A stretch of 64,000 nt of DNA from Bacteroidetes bacterium HGW-Bacteroidetes-5 (lineage in GTDB: Bacteria; Bacteroidota; Bacteroidia; Bacteroidales; UBA932), in assembly GCA_002842515.1 (NCBI GenBank), contig PHDC01000001.1, positions 62,001 through 126,000 of the forward strand, written 5' to 3'. The notes beneath the pieces were generated by a model. It was given only the letters and a program-made list of their open reading frames with translations, was not told where the DNA came from and did no database searches. The translations under genes were made by a program, and so were the position numbers. Of this stretch, positions 24,024 through 33,493 are shown in pieces (the stretch's first letter is position 1; the number at the start of each line of letters is the position of its first letter).

Positions 24024-25721
24024 TTAATACAATATTTCATTAAGTGAGGAGCCCGATGGTACCATTGGAAATACATTCTCTTCATTCCGGACAACAATCT
24101 CAAGAAGGTAAGCACCTCTAAAATCCAACATCTCCTTTACAGCACCATCCAGCTCTTTTCTTAAATCAACTCTTTTAGAAACAATACTATAGGCATTACT
24201 AATTTGAAGGAAATTGGGGTTATTCATCTCAGTAAAAGAGTATCTCCCCTTGAAAAAAAGCTCCTGCCACTGCCTTACCATTCCAAGGAATGAGTTGTTT
24301 AGAATAACCACCTTAAGATCAATATTTGATTGCATAATTGTACCAAGTTCCTGTATTGTCATCTGGAAACCTCCATCTCCAAGAATAGCCACTACCTCTC
24401 TGTTTGGGGCACCTAACTTAGCCCCTATTGCAGCCGGAAGTCCAAACCCCATCGTTCCTAACCCTCCTGAGGTAATCATACTCCTGCCGGAGTTAAATTT
24501 TGAGTATCTGGCACAAAACATCTGATGTTGACCGACATCGGTTACAATGACTACACTCCCTTTACCGATACGGGCAATTGAATCTACCGCCTGAGCCATA
24601 CTTATTGTCTCACTTAAACTATCTGAGAGAAGCTTATCTATTATTGACTCCCGCTCTTTTTTCCACCACTCCTTAATAAAGCTATCCCACTCAACATCAA
24701 AACTTCTCTTTACTCCGGGAATAAGTAATTTTACTACCTCTTTTGCATCACCTTGTATTTGCAGATAAGATTTAATTGTTTTGTTGAACTCTGCCTTATC
24801 TATATCTATATGAATAATTTTAGCGATTGGTGCATATTTGGAGGTATCTCCCGTAACCCTATCGCTAAATCTCATTCCGATTGCAACAATAAGGTCACTT
24901 CTCTGAGTCATCATATTTGGTGCAAGATTCCCGTGCATACCTACATTTCCGGCGAATAGAGGATGGTTATTGGGAACAGCAGAGAGCCCCATCAGAGTTG
25001 ATACAATGGGTATGTTTCCTCTCTCGGCCAACTCAATAACCTCATCCCCTGCTTCGGATAATGTTACCCCCTGCCCGACAATAATCATCGGTTTTCTTGA
25101 AGAGTTTATTAATTCAATAGCCTCATTTATTTTGGATTGAGAAATTTGCACTCTTCTAAGACACGGGATGTTAAAAATCGAATCACCTCTAGATCTATAA
25201 TTTGTCAACTCAATTTGGGAGTTTTTTGTAAGACTGATAAGTACCGGGCCAGGTCTTCCGTTGCGGGCAATATAGAACGCCTTTGCAATTATCATAGCAA
25301 CTTCATCTGCAGATGTAATCTGATAACTCCATTTGGTAACCGGAACTGTAATGCTTATTGTGTCTGCCTCCTGGAAGAAATTTGTACCCAATTTATCTGC
25401 AGATACCTGAGCTGTTATACACACCAAAGGAGTCGAATCCATAAGTGCATCTGCAATACCTGTTACTATATTTGTTGCACCCGGGCCTGCAGTGGCAATA
25501 CAAACTCCTACTTTTCCACTGACTCTGGAGTACCCCTGGGCAGCGTGTACAGCTCCCTGTTCGTGTCTTACCAATATGTGATTAATCTTATCTTTATAGT
25601 TAAACAGATCGTCGTAAAGAGGCATAATTGTCCCCCCTGGGTATCCGAATATTGTATCTACACCCTCCTCAATTAGAGATTTTAAAACGGCCTCAGACCC
25701 TTTTATGTAATTTATATCCAT
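24024..25721 (-). CDS. ilvB: Acetolactate synthase large (catalytic) subunit
   Basis: 565 aa from the ATG at 25721 (MDINYIKGSEAV). TPP/FAD enzyme joining two pyruvates, or pyruvate and 2-oxobutanoate. Catalytic Glu region GYPGGTIMPLYDDL followed by VRHEQGAVHAAQGY; C-terminal TPP motif ILGDGGFQMTIQELGTI ... VVILNNSFLGMVRQWQELFF. A GTG three codons further upstream overlaps the ilvD stop. I prefer the ATG because AGGTGA, which includes that stop, sits 6-8 nt before it as a plausible Shine-Dalgarno. Confidence 0.94.
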   Translation of the reverse strand: MDINYIKGSEAVLKSLIEEGVDTIFGYPGGTIMPLYDDLFNYKDKINHILVRHEQGAVHAAQGYSRVSGKVGVCIATAGPGATNIVTGIADALMDSTPLVCITAQVSADKLGTNFFQEADTISITVPVTKWSYQITSADEVAMIIAKAFYIARNGRPGPVLISLTKNSQIELTNYRSRGDSIFNIPCLRRVQISQSKINEAIELINSSRKPMIIVGQGVTLSEAGDEVIELAERGNIPIVSTLMGLSAVPNNHPLFAGNVGMHGNLAPNMMTQRSDLIVAIGMRFSDRVTGDTSKYAPIAKIIHIDIDKAEFNKTIKSYLQIQGDAKEVVKLLIPGVKRSFDVEWDSFIKEWWKKERESIIDKLLSDSLSETISMAQAVDSIARIGKGSVVIVTDVGQHQMFCARYSKFNSGRSMITSGGLGTMGFGLPAAIGAKLGAPNREVVAILGDGGFQMTIQELGTIMQSNIDLKVVILNNSFLGMVRQWQELFFKGRYSFTEMNNPNFLQISNAYSIVSKRVDLRKELDGAVKEMLDFRGAYLLEIVVRNEENVFPMVPSGSSLNEILY

Positions 25722-25726
25722 AACTA

Positions 25727-27559
25727 TCACCTATTATAAATTCGCCTTACTGCACCCTTGTCGGCAGATGTTACATTCATTGAATACACCTTGAGTGCAT
25801 TTGAAATATCTCTCTTCCTGTTTTTGGGAGTGAATGCATCCTCACCTTTAAGATTAAGAATTTCTCTTCGTTTTGATAGCTCTTCTGAGGAGATATTGGC
25901 CTCTATTAATCTCTCTCCTATATCGATAGTTATAATATCTCCATTTTGAATAAGAGCAATATTTCCACCACTGGCTGCTTCGGGTGATATATGGCCAACT
26001 GAGAGCCCCGAAGATCCTCCGGAAAAACGGCCATCTGTAATAAGTGCACATTTTTTATCAAGGTTCATAGATTTTAGATATGAGGTAGGGTATAGCATCT
26101 CTTGCATTCCTGGACCCCCTTTTGGACCCTCGTATCTGATAACCACTACATCACCCTCTTTAATATTTCCATCTAGTATTCCAACAGATGCCTCTTCCTG
26201 AGACTCAAAAACTACGGCTTTCCCGTTAAATTTAAGTAGTGATGAATCTACTCCGGCACTCTTTACAATGCACCCATCCGGTGCCAGATTCCCATAAAGT
26301 ACAGCTAAACCACCATCTTTGCTGTATGAATTTGTTGTATCTCTAATACAGCCTTTTTTAGAATCTATATCAAGGGTCTCAAAGTAATTATTCTGAGATC
26401 CAAGTACAGAACTTGCTATCATTCCGGGGGCAGATAAATATCGCTTAATTGCCTTCTTGGTGACTTTGTTGCTTAATATATCATTTAAAATTAGAGCCTC
26501 ATATAGTGAGTTGTAATCTACTCTCTTCACAGTTGTATCAATTAGGTCACACCTTGATAGTTCACCAAGAATTCTCATTATCCCCCCAGCCCTGTTAACA
26601 TCCTGAATGTGGTATGCAGAATTTGGAGAGACTTTACACAAGACAGGTACTCTTCTAGACAACTCATCAATATCCCTCATCCCAAAAGAGACTCCTGCCT
26701 CATTTGCTGCTGCTATCAGATGGAGTACAGTGTTAGTAGATCCTCCCATTGAAATATCCAAAGCCATTGAGTTCATAAATGCAGTGCGTGTAGCAATTGA
26801 CCTGGGAAGTACATCCTCATTTCCATTAAAATAGTACTCCTTGCAATTTTTAACAATGATTGATGCGGCATCCCTAAACAGTAACTTCCTGTTTTTGTGA
26901 GTGGCAACAAGTGTTCCGTTACCTGGGAGTGCCAATCCGAGTGCCTCTGTTATGCAGTTCATTGAGTTTGCCGTAAACATCCCGGAACAGCTGCCGCAAG
27001 TGGGACAGGCTCCTCTCTCGAGCTCTAAAAGCTCTTTATCATCGGTATGTTCATCTGCAGCTTTTACCATAACATCTACCAGATCATACTTCTTCCCTGA
27101 AACTATACCGGCCTCCATAGCTCCTCCGGAAACAAATATGGCCGGAATATTAAGCCTCAATGCTGCCATAAGCATTCCGGGGGTGATTTTGTCGCAGTTT
27201 GATATACATATCATACCATCCACCTTATGCGCATTACACATAAATTCAATGCTATCTGCAATCAAATCTCTGGAGGGAAGAGAGTAGAGCATTCCGTCGT
27301 GCCCCATTGCAATACCGTCATCTATGGCTATTGTGTTAAATTCGGCAGCAAAGCACCCCTGTTTTTGTATCTCTCTTTTAATAAACTGACCGATATTATG
27401 AAGGTGAGTGTGTCCGGGCACAAATTGAGTGAATGAATTAACTATTGCGATAATTGGCATTCCAAACTGGTTATCTTTCATACCGTTTGCTCTCCACAGT
27501 GAGCGTGCTCCTGCCATTTTTCTTCCAACTGTTGTTTGAGTGCTTCTGAGTGGTTTCAT
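25727..27559 (-). CDS. ilvD: Dihydroxy-acid dehydratase
   Basis: 610 aa, usual length. Fe-S dehydratase forming 2-oxo acids from dihydroxy acids in Val/Ile synthesis. Cluster cysteines in [10 protein letters not shown] and [29 protein letters not shown] and [22 protein letters not shown] are intact. First gene of the operon ilvD-B-N-C-A-E, preceded by the leader ORF and attenuator-like structure at 27603-27839. Confidence 0.95.
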   Translation of the reverse strand: MKPLRSTQTTVGRKMAGARSLWRANGMKDNQFGMPIIAIVNSFTQFVPGHTHLHNIGQFIKREIQKQGCFAAEFNTIAIDDGIAMGHDGMLYSLPSRDLIADSIEFMCNAHKVDGMICISNCDKITPGMLMAALRLNIPAIFVSGGAMEAGIVSGKKYDLVDVMVKAADEHTDDKELLELERGACPTCGSCSGMFTANSMNCITEALGLALPGNGTLVATHKNRKLLFRDAASIIVKNCKEYYFNGNEDVLPRSIATRTAFMNSMALDISMGGSTNTVLHLIAAANEAGVSFGMRDIDELSRRVPVLCKVSPNSAYHIQDVNRAGGIMRILGELSRCDLIDTTVKRVDYNSLYEALILNDILSNKVTKKAIKRYLSAPGMIASSVLGSQNNYFETLDIDSKKGCIRDTTNSYSKDGGLAVLYGNLAPDGCIVKSAGVDSSLLKFNGKAVVFESQEEASVGILDGNIKEGDVVVIRYEGPKGGPGMQEMLYPTSYLKSMNLDKKCALITDGRFSGGSSGLSVGHISPEAASGGNIALIQNGDIITIDIGERLIEANISSEELSKRREILNLKGEDAFTPKNRKRDISNALKVYSMNVTSADKGAVRRIYNR

Positions 27560-27602
27560 ATTTGAGTCAATTATTTTTTGTTAATAGATAAAAGCTTCGC
27601 GA

Positions 27603-27664
27603 GCCCGCTTTTACAGGATCCTGTTAAAGCGAGCATAAGTTAAAAAGTGCTTAAACGGGATCCT
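27603..27664 (-). promoter_or_regulatory. Attenuator-like competing hairpins before ilvD
   Basis: Three segments in transcript sense. A (27664-27649, AGGATCCCGTTTAAGC) can pair with B (27630-27615, GCTTTAACAGGATCCT) at 14 of 16 positions. B also lies inside a second hairpin (27634-27603, 14-bp arms, one A-A mismatch and one T-G, loop GATC). The two folds exclude each other. A overlaps the leader ORF stop (27663-27665), so a ribosome finishing the leader covers A and lets the second hairpin form, while one stalled upstream frees A to pair with B. The T-tract after the second hairpin is weak (CTTTTATC, offset), so termination strength is uncertain. Confidence 0.65.
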
Positions 27665-27839
27665 AAATCAATCTAATAATAATGACTGAAATAATGATTG
27701 AAGAGACCACCAGTAGAAGTAGTCCCGAATTCAGGATATTTAGTGATAGATCATTTATGGACAATGATTTAACAGAGAAGTTAGAAAGGAGATATCCCCC
27801 TGCTGCAACCTCTTTTGGACTGTTAAACTCTTTGCTCAT
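27663..27839 (-). CDS. Ilv operon leader ORF with Leu/Val/Ile control codons
   Basis: 58 codons from the ATG at 27839 (MSKEFNSPK). The last 19 residues, LLLLVVSSIIISVIIIRLI, contain 15 Leu, Val or Ile, the end products of the operon, and stop right at the competing hairpins. This is the classic plan of ribosome-mediated attenuation. It is longer than the about 30-aa leaders of enterobacteria. The same stretch could be read as a membrane helix, so a small membrane protein is the alternative. An upstream TTG would add eight codons without gain. Confidence 0.62.
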   Translation of the reverse strand: MSKEFNSPKEVAAGGYLLSNFSVKSLSINDLSLNILNSGLLLLVVSSIIISVIIIRLI

Positions 27840-27877
27840 ATAATGAATTGTAATTGGATACAATATGAAATGTTATG

Positions 27878-27885
27878 CAAATGTA
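27878..27885 (-). promoter_or_regulatory. Ilv operon promoter (TACATTTG with upstream ATTG)
   Basis: Minus-strand TACATTTG with a TATTG about 18-19 bp upstream, close to the TTTG-N19-TAnnTTTG consensus. The start near 27871 gives about 32 nt before the leader ATG. Confidence 0.6.
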
Positions 27886-27939
27886 AAAATTAATTATATC
27901 TGACAATACTTTTTTTAAAATATTTTTTCAATAGTGTAA

Positions 27940-28536
27940 TTAAACGGTGTTAATATTGCGCCACTTTCTTAACCTTACCACCATTCCTGGAGTGGGTTTA
28001 AAACTTACTTGATCCATAAGCTCTTCTAATATTTCGTTTACAAAAAGCACCTTACTCTTTAGCATAATTAGTGTCTCAATTGACCACACCTGAACTGCAA
28101 CTCTCACTCTTTCATTAATTATCCACTCAATACAGGCCGAGGCAATTGCTTCGTATTGTTCATTGCTGCCTGTATATCTCCTGTTTTTAAGGATATCTGT
28201 CATTATCTTGGCGAAATGTCGCTTTGAACTCTCGTTTTGGACTTTTGGAAAGAGATTGAAAAAATGAGGGTAAAAATCATTGAAAAAATTGCAGTCGTAA
28301 AAGTAAACATATTCAAGAATATATGCAGATCTGAATTCAATCTTCTCTCTATGTTTTTTAAAGCTGCTTATTAATGTAAGGCTACTATTTTTATTAACAA
28401 TGTCTATCACTAAGGAGATTAAAACAGGCACAGACTCTCTGGAGATAAGAATATCCCGAATATTTTTTGCGAAATCTTTATAGAAATCACTTATAAGAAG
28501 ATCTACTATTTCGGTTTTTGAGAGTTGTCCCTGCAT
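27940..28536 (-). CDS. HEAT-like helical protein of unknown function
   Basis: 198 aa, no signal peptide, all-helical in appearance. The stretch FRSAYILEYVYFYDCNFFNDFYPHFFNLFPKV ... SSKRHFAKIMTDIL resembles small Bacteroidota HEAT-like proteins that are often misannotated as adenylosuccinate lyase; none of that enzyme's catalytic motifs are present. Soluble and probably a scaffold or binding protein. It stands alone between the ilv leader region and the divergent branched-chain dehydrogenase operon, with no functional link visible. Confidence 0.45.
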   Translation of the reverse strand: MQGQLSKTEIVDLLISDFYKDFAKNIRDILISRESVPVLISLVIDIVNKNSSLTLISSFKKHREKIEFRSAYILEYVYFYDCNFFNDFYPHFFNLFPKVQNESSKRHFAKIMTDILKNRRYTGSNEQYEAIASACIEWIINERVRVAVQVWSIETLIMLKSKVLFVNEILEELMDQVSFKPTPGMVVRLRKWRNINTV

Positions 28537-28706
28537 TAATTCCAGTGTGATTTTTTTGTTGTATGTATTTTATCAGGTTTTAAAGAGCACTGCTAATATA
28601 GTAATTTTTGAAATGGATGAGTGATAACAACTGCACTTTCAACAAAATCAATTATTGGATGTTATATAGTGTAATTATCTTATTATATAAACCAATTTTG
28701 TACAAG

Positions 28707-29798
28707 ATGTTTAATGAATATAATCCTTTAAAAAAGGCTATGTTTCAGGTGATTGATAACGACGGAAAGGTTATCAACGAGAAATGGATGCCCCAAATAA
28801 GCGACACTCGTCTGCTTAAAATATACAAAGATATGCTCTTTGCCAGAGTAGCTGACTTGCAGATAGTCTCATATCAGAGACAGGGTAGAATATTTACCTA
28901 TCCTCCCAATTATGGGCAGGAGGCAATAGCAGCAGCAGCAGGTGCACTCATTCAGGATAACGACTGGATGGTCCCCGCATTTCGAGAGATGGGGACTATG
29001 CTTGCCAAAGGTGTAACCCTTAAAGAGCTTTTTCTATACTTTATGGGCTACGAAGATGGCTCTAAGTTTGAGAATGCCAAGTTTACACTTCCTATTAGCG
29101 TTCCCATAGCATCGCAGCTCCTTCACGCTGTAGGAATAGGCTATGCTGTTAAATACAACAATGAGGATAAAGTAATTTATGCATTTGTAGGTGATGGCGG
29201 TACTTCTGAGGGAGATTTTCACGAAGCTGTAAATTTTGCTGGTGTTTGGAAGGTTCCTGTTATATTCATTATCCAGAACAACCAGTACGGGATATCTACC
29301 CCTACAAAGATGCAGACTGCATCTGACTCTTTGGCGATTAAAGCTGTAGCCTATGGTGTTAAAGGTATTCAGGTAGATGGTAATGACCTTTTTGCGATGT
29401 ATAAAGCAATAGAAGAATCTGTTAAAGTTTGTCGCAACGGCGAAGGTCCTGTTCTGATAGAGGCAGTAACCTACCGTAAGGGTGCACATACAACTTCGGA
29501 TGATCCGACAAAATATCGTACTAAAGAGGAGGAGCAGGAGTGGGATGAGAGAGATCCAATGAAAAGGTTAAAGTCCTATCTTATAACCAAAAAGCTTTGG
29601 AGTGAAAAGGAGGAGGAGAAGATTATTCCACAGTTCAAGGAGGAGGTAGACAGACAATTTATAGAGGCAGAGAATTATGGCCCCTACCCTAAGGAGGATA
29701 TTTTCAAATATCTTTACGCTGAGATGCCGGATGATCTTCACGATCAGGAGCGCCAGTATGACAGATTCCTTCAGTGGAAAGCGACTAAGGTTAAGTAA
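28707..29798 (+). CDS. Branched-chain 2-oxoacid dehydrogenase E1 alpha subunit
   Basis: 363 aa from the ATG at 28707 (MFNEYNPLKKAMFQV). Decarboxylates 2-oxo acids of Val, Leu and Ile with TPP, passing the acyl group to E2. TPP-Mg motif GDGGTSEGDFHEAVNFAGVWKVPVIFIIQNNQYG, and the phosphorylation-loop-like YRKGAHTTSDDPTKYR that favours branched-chain or acetoin E1 over pyruvate E1. An in-frame ATG 99 bp upstream would add a hydrophobic stretch foreign to the family, so it was not used. First gene of the E1a-E1b-E2-E3-lipoate ligase operon. Confidence 0.85.
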   Translation: MFNEYNPLKKAMFQVIDNDGKVINEKWMPQISDTRLLKIYKDMLFARVADLQIVSYQRQGRIFTYPPNYGQEAIAAAAGALIQDNDWMVPAFREMGTMLAKGVTLKELFLYFMGYEDGSKFENAKFTLPISVPIASQLLHAVGIGYAVKYNNEDKVIYAFVGDGGTSEGDFHEAVNFAGVWKVPVIFIIQNNQYGISTPTKMQTASDSLAIKAVAYGVKGIQVDGNDLFAMYKAIEESVKVCRNGEGPVLIEAVTYRKGAHTTSDDPTKYRTKEEEQEWDERDPMKRLKSYLITKKLWSEKEEEKIIPQFKEEVDRQFIEAENYGPYPKEDIFKYLYAEMPDDLHDQERQYDRFLQWKATKVK

Positions 29799-29820
29799 TT
29801 TACATTAATGGAGATTTAAG

Positions 29821-30798
29821 ATGAAAATAATGAATATGGTCAATGCAATAAATGATGCATTGGATATAAAGTTGGCAGAAGACAAAAGTGTTATTGTATA
29901 TGGTGAAGATGTAGGCGTTGAGGGGGGAGTATTCAGGGTGACAGAGGGGCTACAGTTAAAATATGGTGCCAATAGGGTTTTTGACAGCCCTCTTGCTGAA
30001 TCCGGAATCGTAGGAACAGCAATAGGGATGGCGGTAGCCGGACTAAGACCTGTAGTTGAAATGCAGTTTTGTGGTTTTATCTATCCGTCATTCAATCAGA
30101 TAATAAGCCACGCATCCAGAATGAGAAATCGTTCAAGAGGAAAATTTGAGACGCCGATGGTTATTAGAATGCCTTATGGTGGAGGGATAAACGCTTTGGA
30201 ACACCATAGTGAAAGTATGGAGACGATTTTTGGACACATACCGGGACTCAAGGTTGTGGTGCCATCCACTCCTCACGATGCTAAGGGTATGCTTATAGCT
30301 GCTATAGAGAGTAACGATACTATTCTTTTTATGGAGCCAAAACGAATATACAGGGCAATTAAACAGGAGGTTGAAGAGGGTAAGTTTACAATTCCTCTCG
30401 GAAAGGCAAATGTTCTTACTCAAGGCACAGATGTTACCGTTGTAGCCTATGGAGCTATGGTAAGAGAGGTACAAAAGGCGATGGTTATGGCAAAGGAGGC
30501 CGGAATAAGTGTAGAACTTATAGATTTACGATCTATATATCCTATTGACAGAGAGACAATAGCAAAATCCGTTAAAAAAACAGGGAGAATTATAACTGTA
30601 ACAGAGGGACCCCGTACATACGGAGTTGGATCTGAGATCAGTCAGATTGCAATTGAAGAGGCATTCCTCAATTTAGAGGCACCTCCTGCAAGAGTATCTG
30701 GCTTTGATGTAATTGTGCCTCTTCCAAAAGGTGAACATCACTTTATGCAGGATCCATATAAGATCTTTTATGAAATAGAGAGAATTGTAAAATATTAA
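29821..30798 (+). CDS. Branched-chain 2-oxoacid dehydrogenase E1 beta subunit
   Basis: 325 aa, usual length. Forms the alpha2-beta2 E1 with the product of the previous gene (22 bp gap). Visible motifs: YGEDVGVEGGVFRVTEGL near residue 28, FDSPLAESGIVGTAIGMA, and VTEGPRTYGVGSEI in the transketolase C-terminal domain. E1 beta completes the TPP site. Confidence 0.9.
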   Translation: MKIMNMVNAINDALDIKLAEDKSVIVYGEDVGVEGGVFRVTEGLQLKYGANRVFDSPLAESGIVGTAIGMAVAGLRPVVEMQFCGFIYPSFNQIISHASRMRNRSRGKFETPMVIRMPYGGGINALEHHSESMETIFGHIPGLKVVVPSTPHDAKGMLIAAIESNDTILFMEPKRIYRAIKQEVEEGKFTIPLGKANVLTQGTDVTVVAYGAMVREVQKAMVMAKEAGISVELIDLRSIYPIDRETIAKSVKKTGRIITVTEGPRTYGVGSEISQIAIEEAFLNLEAPPARVSGFDVIVPLPKGEHHFMQDPYKIFYEIERIVKY

Positions 30799-30803
30799 AA
30801 ATT

Positions 30804-32114
30804 ATGAGATATATATTTAAATTTCCGGATATTGGAGAGGGTCTCGAAGAGGGAACTATTGTAGAGTGGCACGTAGAGAAGGGGCAATCTGTAAAGATGG
30901 GAGATAGTCTTGTCACAATGGAGACCGATAAGGTTGTAACTGCAATACCCTCTCCCAGAGATGGTATAATAGCTGCAAAATTTGGTAAAGTTGGAGAGAT
31001 AATTCACGTAGGATCTGCATTGGTAGAGATTGATATAGCCGGGGTTGAAGGAGATGCAGCAATAGAAGAGGCAAGAAAACCCGAAGCAGAAAAAACAGTT
31101 GTTGAGGCCGTTGAAGAAGAGGGTGCAGGGGTGGTAGGTACTCTTGAAATAGCCGGTAACAGTATGGTATTATCTGCAAGCAGGGAGGGCGTTACTTCCG
31201 AAAAAGCAACCGCCACAAGAGAGAGAAAGATACTAGCCACACCTGTAGCACGTGCGGTTGCCAAAGAGATGTCAATTGACATTAATACGGTAAATGGTAC
31301 CGGACCCGGTGGAAGGGTGACTAAAGAGGATATTCTTAACTTTACAAAAGAGAGTTCAAAAGCAAAACCTCTTACATCCGGTTCTAATGAGAACTCTAAA
31401 CAGAGCTCACCACAAAGAAGAGTGGAAGTAGAACCACTGTCTCAAATACGAAAGACTATAGCAAAAAATATGTTGCAAAGCAAACACAATGCTGCTCATA
31501 TGACTGTATTTGAAGAGGTTGAAATATCTGAATTAGAGAGGATAAGAGGTAAGTATAAAGAGATAATGCAAAAAGAGGGGGTAAAACTCACCTATCTTGC
31601 TTTTATAGTTAAGGCAACAGCAATGGCACTTAAGAAATTCAAAGCACTTAACTCCGAAATGGATAACGAAGGAGGTAATCTTATTTATAAGAGGTATTAC
31701 AATATTGGTATTGCTGCAGATACAGAGAAGGGACTTGTCGTGCCTGTTATCAGGGATGCAGATAAACTCTCAGTTAAGGAGATAGCCAAAGAGATAATTG
31801 TGCTTTCAGATAAAGCCAGAGAGGGTAAGCTGACTCTGGATGATATGAAAGATGGTACTTTCACTATCACAAGCTATGGAAGTATTGGAGGTCTCTTTGC
31901 TGTACCGGTAATCAACTACCCACAGGCAGGAATTCTTGGAGTAGGAAGAATTAATAAAAAGCCGGTAGTTAAGGATGACTCAATAGTTCCTGGATTGGTT
32001 CTTCCTCTGTCATTGAGTGTAGATCACAGAATTGCAGACGGAGGTGAAACAGCCAGGTTTATTAATACGATAATGGGCTATCTTTCAGATCCTGTATCAT
32101 TACTTATGGACTAA
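30804..32114 (+). CDS. Dihydrolipoamide acyltransferase E2 of the branched-chain complex
   Basis: 436 aa. Lipoyl domain at residues 1-77 with the lipoyl lysine in METDKVV (about 43), an Ala/Glu-rich linker, a peripheral subunit-binding domain (ATPVARAVAKEMSIDINTVNG ... GRVTKEDI, about 145-180), and the catalytic domain with SVDHRIADGGETARF (H-x3-D-G). All parts intact. Five bp behind E1 beta. Forms the multimeric core that carries acyl groups to CoA. Confidence 0.9.
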   Translation: MRYIFKFPDIGEGLEEGTIVEWHVEKGQSVKMGDSLVTMETDKVVTAIPSPRDGIIAAKFGKVGEIIHVGSALVEIDIAGVEGDAAIEEARKPEAEKTVVEAVEEEGAGVVGTLEIAGNSMVLSASREGVTSEKATATRERKILATPVARAVAKEMSIDINTVNGTGPGGRVTKEDILNFTKESSKAKPLTSGSNENSKQSSPQRRVEVEPLSQIRKTIAKNMLQSKHNAAHMTVFEEVEISELERIRGKYKEIMQKEGVKLTYLAFIVKATAMALKKFKALNSEMDNEGGNLIYKRYYNIGIAADTEKGLVVPVIRDADKLSVKEIAKEIIVLSDKAREGKLTLDDMKDGTFTITSYGSIGGLFAVPVINYPQAGILGVGRINKKPVVKDDSIVPGLVLPLSLSVDHRIADGGETARFINTIMGYLSDPVSLLMD

Positions 32115-32133
32115 TAAAATGAGGTTATAAATT

Positions 32134-33486
32134 ATGTACGATTTAATTATAATAGGATCCGGTCCGGCAGGATATGTAGCAGCAATAAGAGCCGGTCAGG
32201 TTGGTTTAAAAACTGCAATTATTGAGAGAGATCATATCGGAGGTATGTGTCTCAATTGGGGATGTATTCCCTCAAAATCAATTATGGAGAGTGTTAAACT
32301 CTATCAGAGAATCTCTAAAGATGCCTCTCGTTTTGGAATCGACGGCATTGATAAAAAATTAATTTCATTCAACTGGAACAAAGCTGTTAAAAGATCCGAC
32401 ACAATTATCAAGAAGCTTACGACAGGAGTTGAATTTCTTTTGAAGAAGAATGGCGTGGAGATTATTTCCGCACAGGCAAAAATTATCTCCTCAAACTCTG
32501 TGCTTGCTGATAACAGACTTATAGAGGGTAAAAATATTATCATTGCAACCGGCTCAAGTACGCCAAAAATAGATACCACCCATCCTTCACTTATTGTTGA
32601 ACCCGGCACCCTTTTCACAGAGAGAGAGATTCCGGGCAATATTGTAGTTGTAGGCAAATCGCCAATAGCGGTAGAACTTGCTCAAATCTTCAGTATGATG
32701 GAGAGGAGCGTAACAGTTATTTCTGACAGTGACGGCATTATGCCCAAAGCAGACCCATACATAAGTAGTTTTATTCTTAACAAGCTAAAAAAAGAGAGGA
32801 TAAAATTTGTTTTTGGAAGAGAGATAACTACTACAGATGGTTTGTGGTCAGAGGGTAAATTGAATTTGGAGGGAGAGGAGATTGGGTGTGATCTTATTGT
32901 AAACGCCCGAGACAGAAAGGGGAACATTATAGATTCAGATATAGAGATAAAGAGAGATAATGGATATATAGCTGTAGACGAGAATTTTGAAACTTCTGTT
33001 AAAGGAATTTATGCTGTCGGGGATGTAAATGGAATGAGTATGTATGCTCACATTGGATCTGCACAGGGTCTGAATGTGGTAAACAGAATAAAAGGGATTG
33101 ACAAAAAGCTGGATATTCATAAACTACCTATGAATATGTACACAGTTCCCGAAGCTGCTCAAATAGGTCTCACAGAACAGCAGATAAAAGATGCCGGCTA
33201 CGACTATAAATCCAGTGAATTTCCTCTCTCTGCAAATGGAAAGGCGCAGACAGAGGGCTCTGCAGAGGGTTTTGTAAGGATTCTCTCCGAAACAAAATAT
33301 GGTGAGGTACTAGGTGTTCAAATCATAGCTCCTAATGCAACTGATATGATAAATGAAGCTAGTGCATATATGCAACTTGAGTCTACCGTTTACGATATAG
33401 CACAAACAGTACACACCCACCCTACTGTATCAGAAGTGTTTATGGAGGCCGGTTTTGAAGCTGTAGATATGGCAATTCATAAATAA
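32134..33486 (+). CDS. Dihydrolipoamide dehydrogenase E3 with eroded NAD-binding motifs
   Basis: 450 aa. The FAD motif IIIGSGPAGYVAAIRAG (6-21), redox-active Cys39-x4-Cys44 (GGMCLNWGCIPSK), and C-terminal HTHPTVSE base are intact. The NAD domain differs from the norm. Where GGGxIGxE is expected it reads GKSPIAVE (about 173-180), the acidic residue closing the second strand is Ser (VTVISDSDG), and the usual G-R-x-P-N segment reads ARDRKGN (about 255). It should still exchange electrons with dihydrolipoamide, but NAD+ use is doubtful on sequence. Position between E2 and a lipoate ligase supports the E3 role. Confidence 0.82.
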   Translation: MYDLIIIGSGPAGYVAAIRAGQVGLKTAIIERDHIGGMCLNWGCIPSKSIMESVKLYQRISKDASRFGIDGIDKKLISFNWNKAVKRSDTIIKKLTTGVEFLLKKNGVEIISAQAKIISSNSVLADNRLIEGKNIIIATGSSTPKIDTTHPSLIVEPGTLFTEREIPGNIVVVGKSPIAVELAQIFSMMERSVTVISDSDGIMPKADPYISSFILNKLKKERIKFVFGREITTTDGLWSEGKLNLEGEEIGCDLIVNARDRKGNIIDSDIEIKRDNGYIAVDENFETSVKGIYAVGDVNGMSMYAHIGSAQGLNVVNRIKGIDKKLDIHKLPMNMYTVPEAAQIGLTEQQIKDAGYDYKSSEFPLSANGKAQTEGSAEGFVRILSETKYGEVLGVQIIAPNATDMINEASAYMQLESTVYDIAQTVHTHPTVSEVFMEAGFEAVDMAIHK

Positions 33487-33493
33487 AAATTCA

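Noticed and set aside
24008-24115. Longer IlvN start at 24115
   Set aside because: It lies inside ilvB and the extra 36 residues have no ACT-domain similarity; MNREYIVV is the family start.
27940-28536. Adenylosuccinate lyase
   Set aside because: At 198 aa it is far too short and lacks the fumarase/aspartase signature; only a common misannotation links them.
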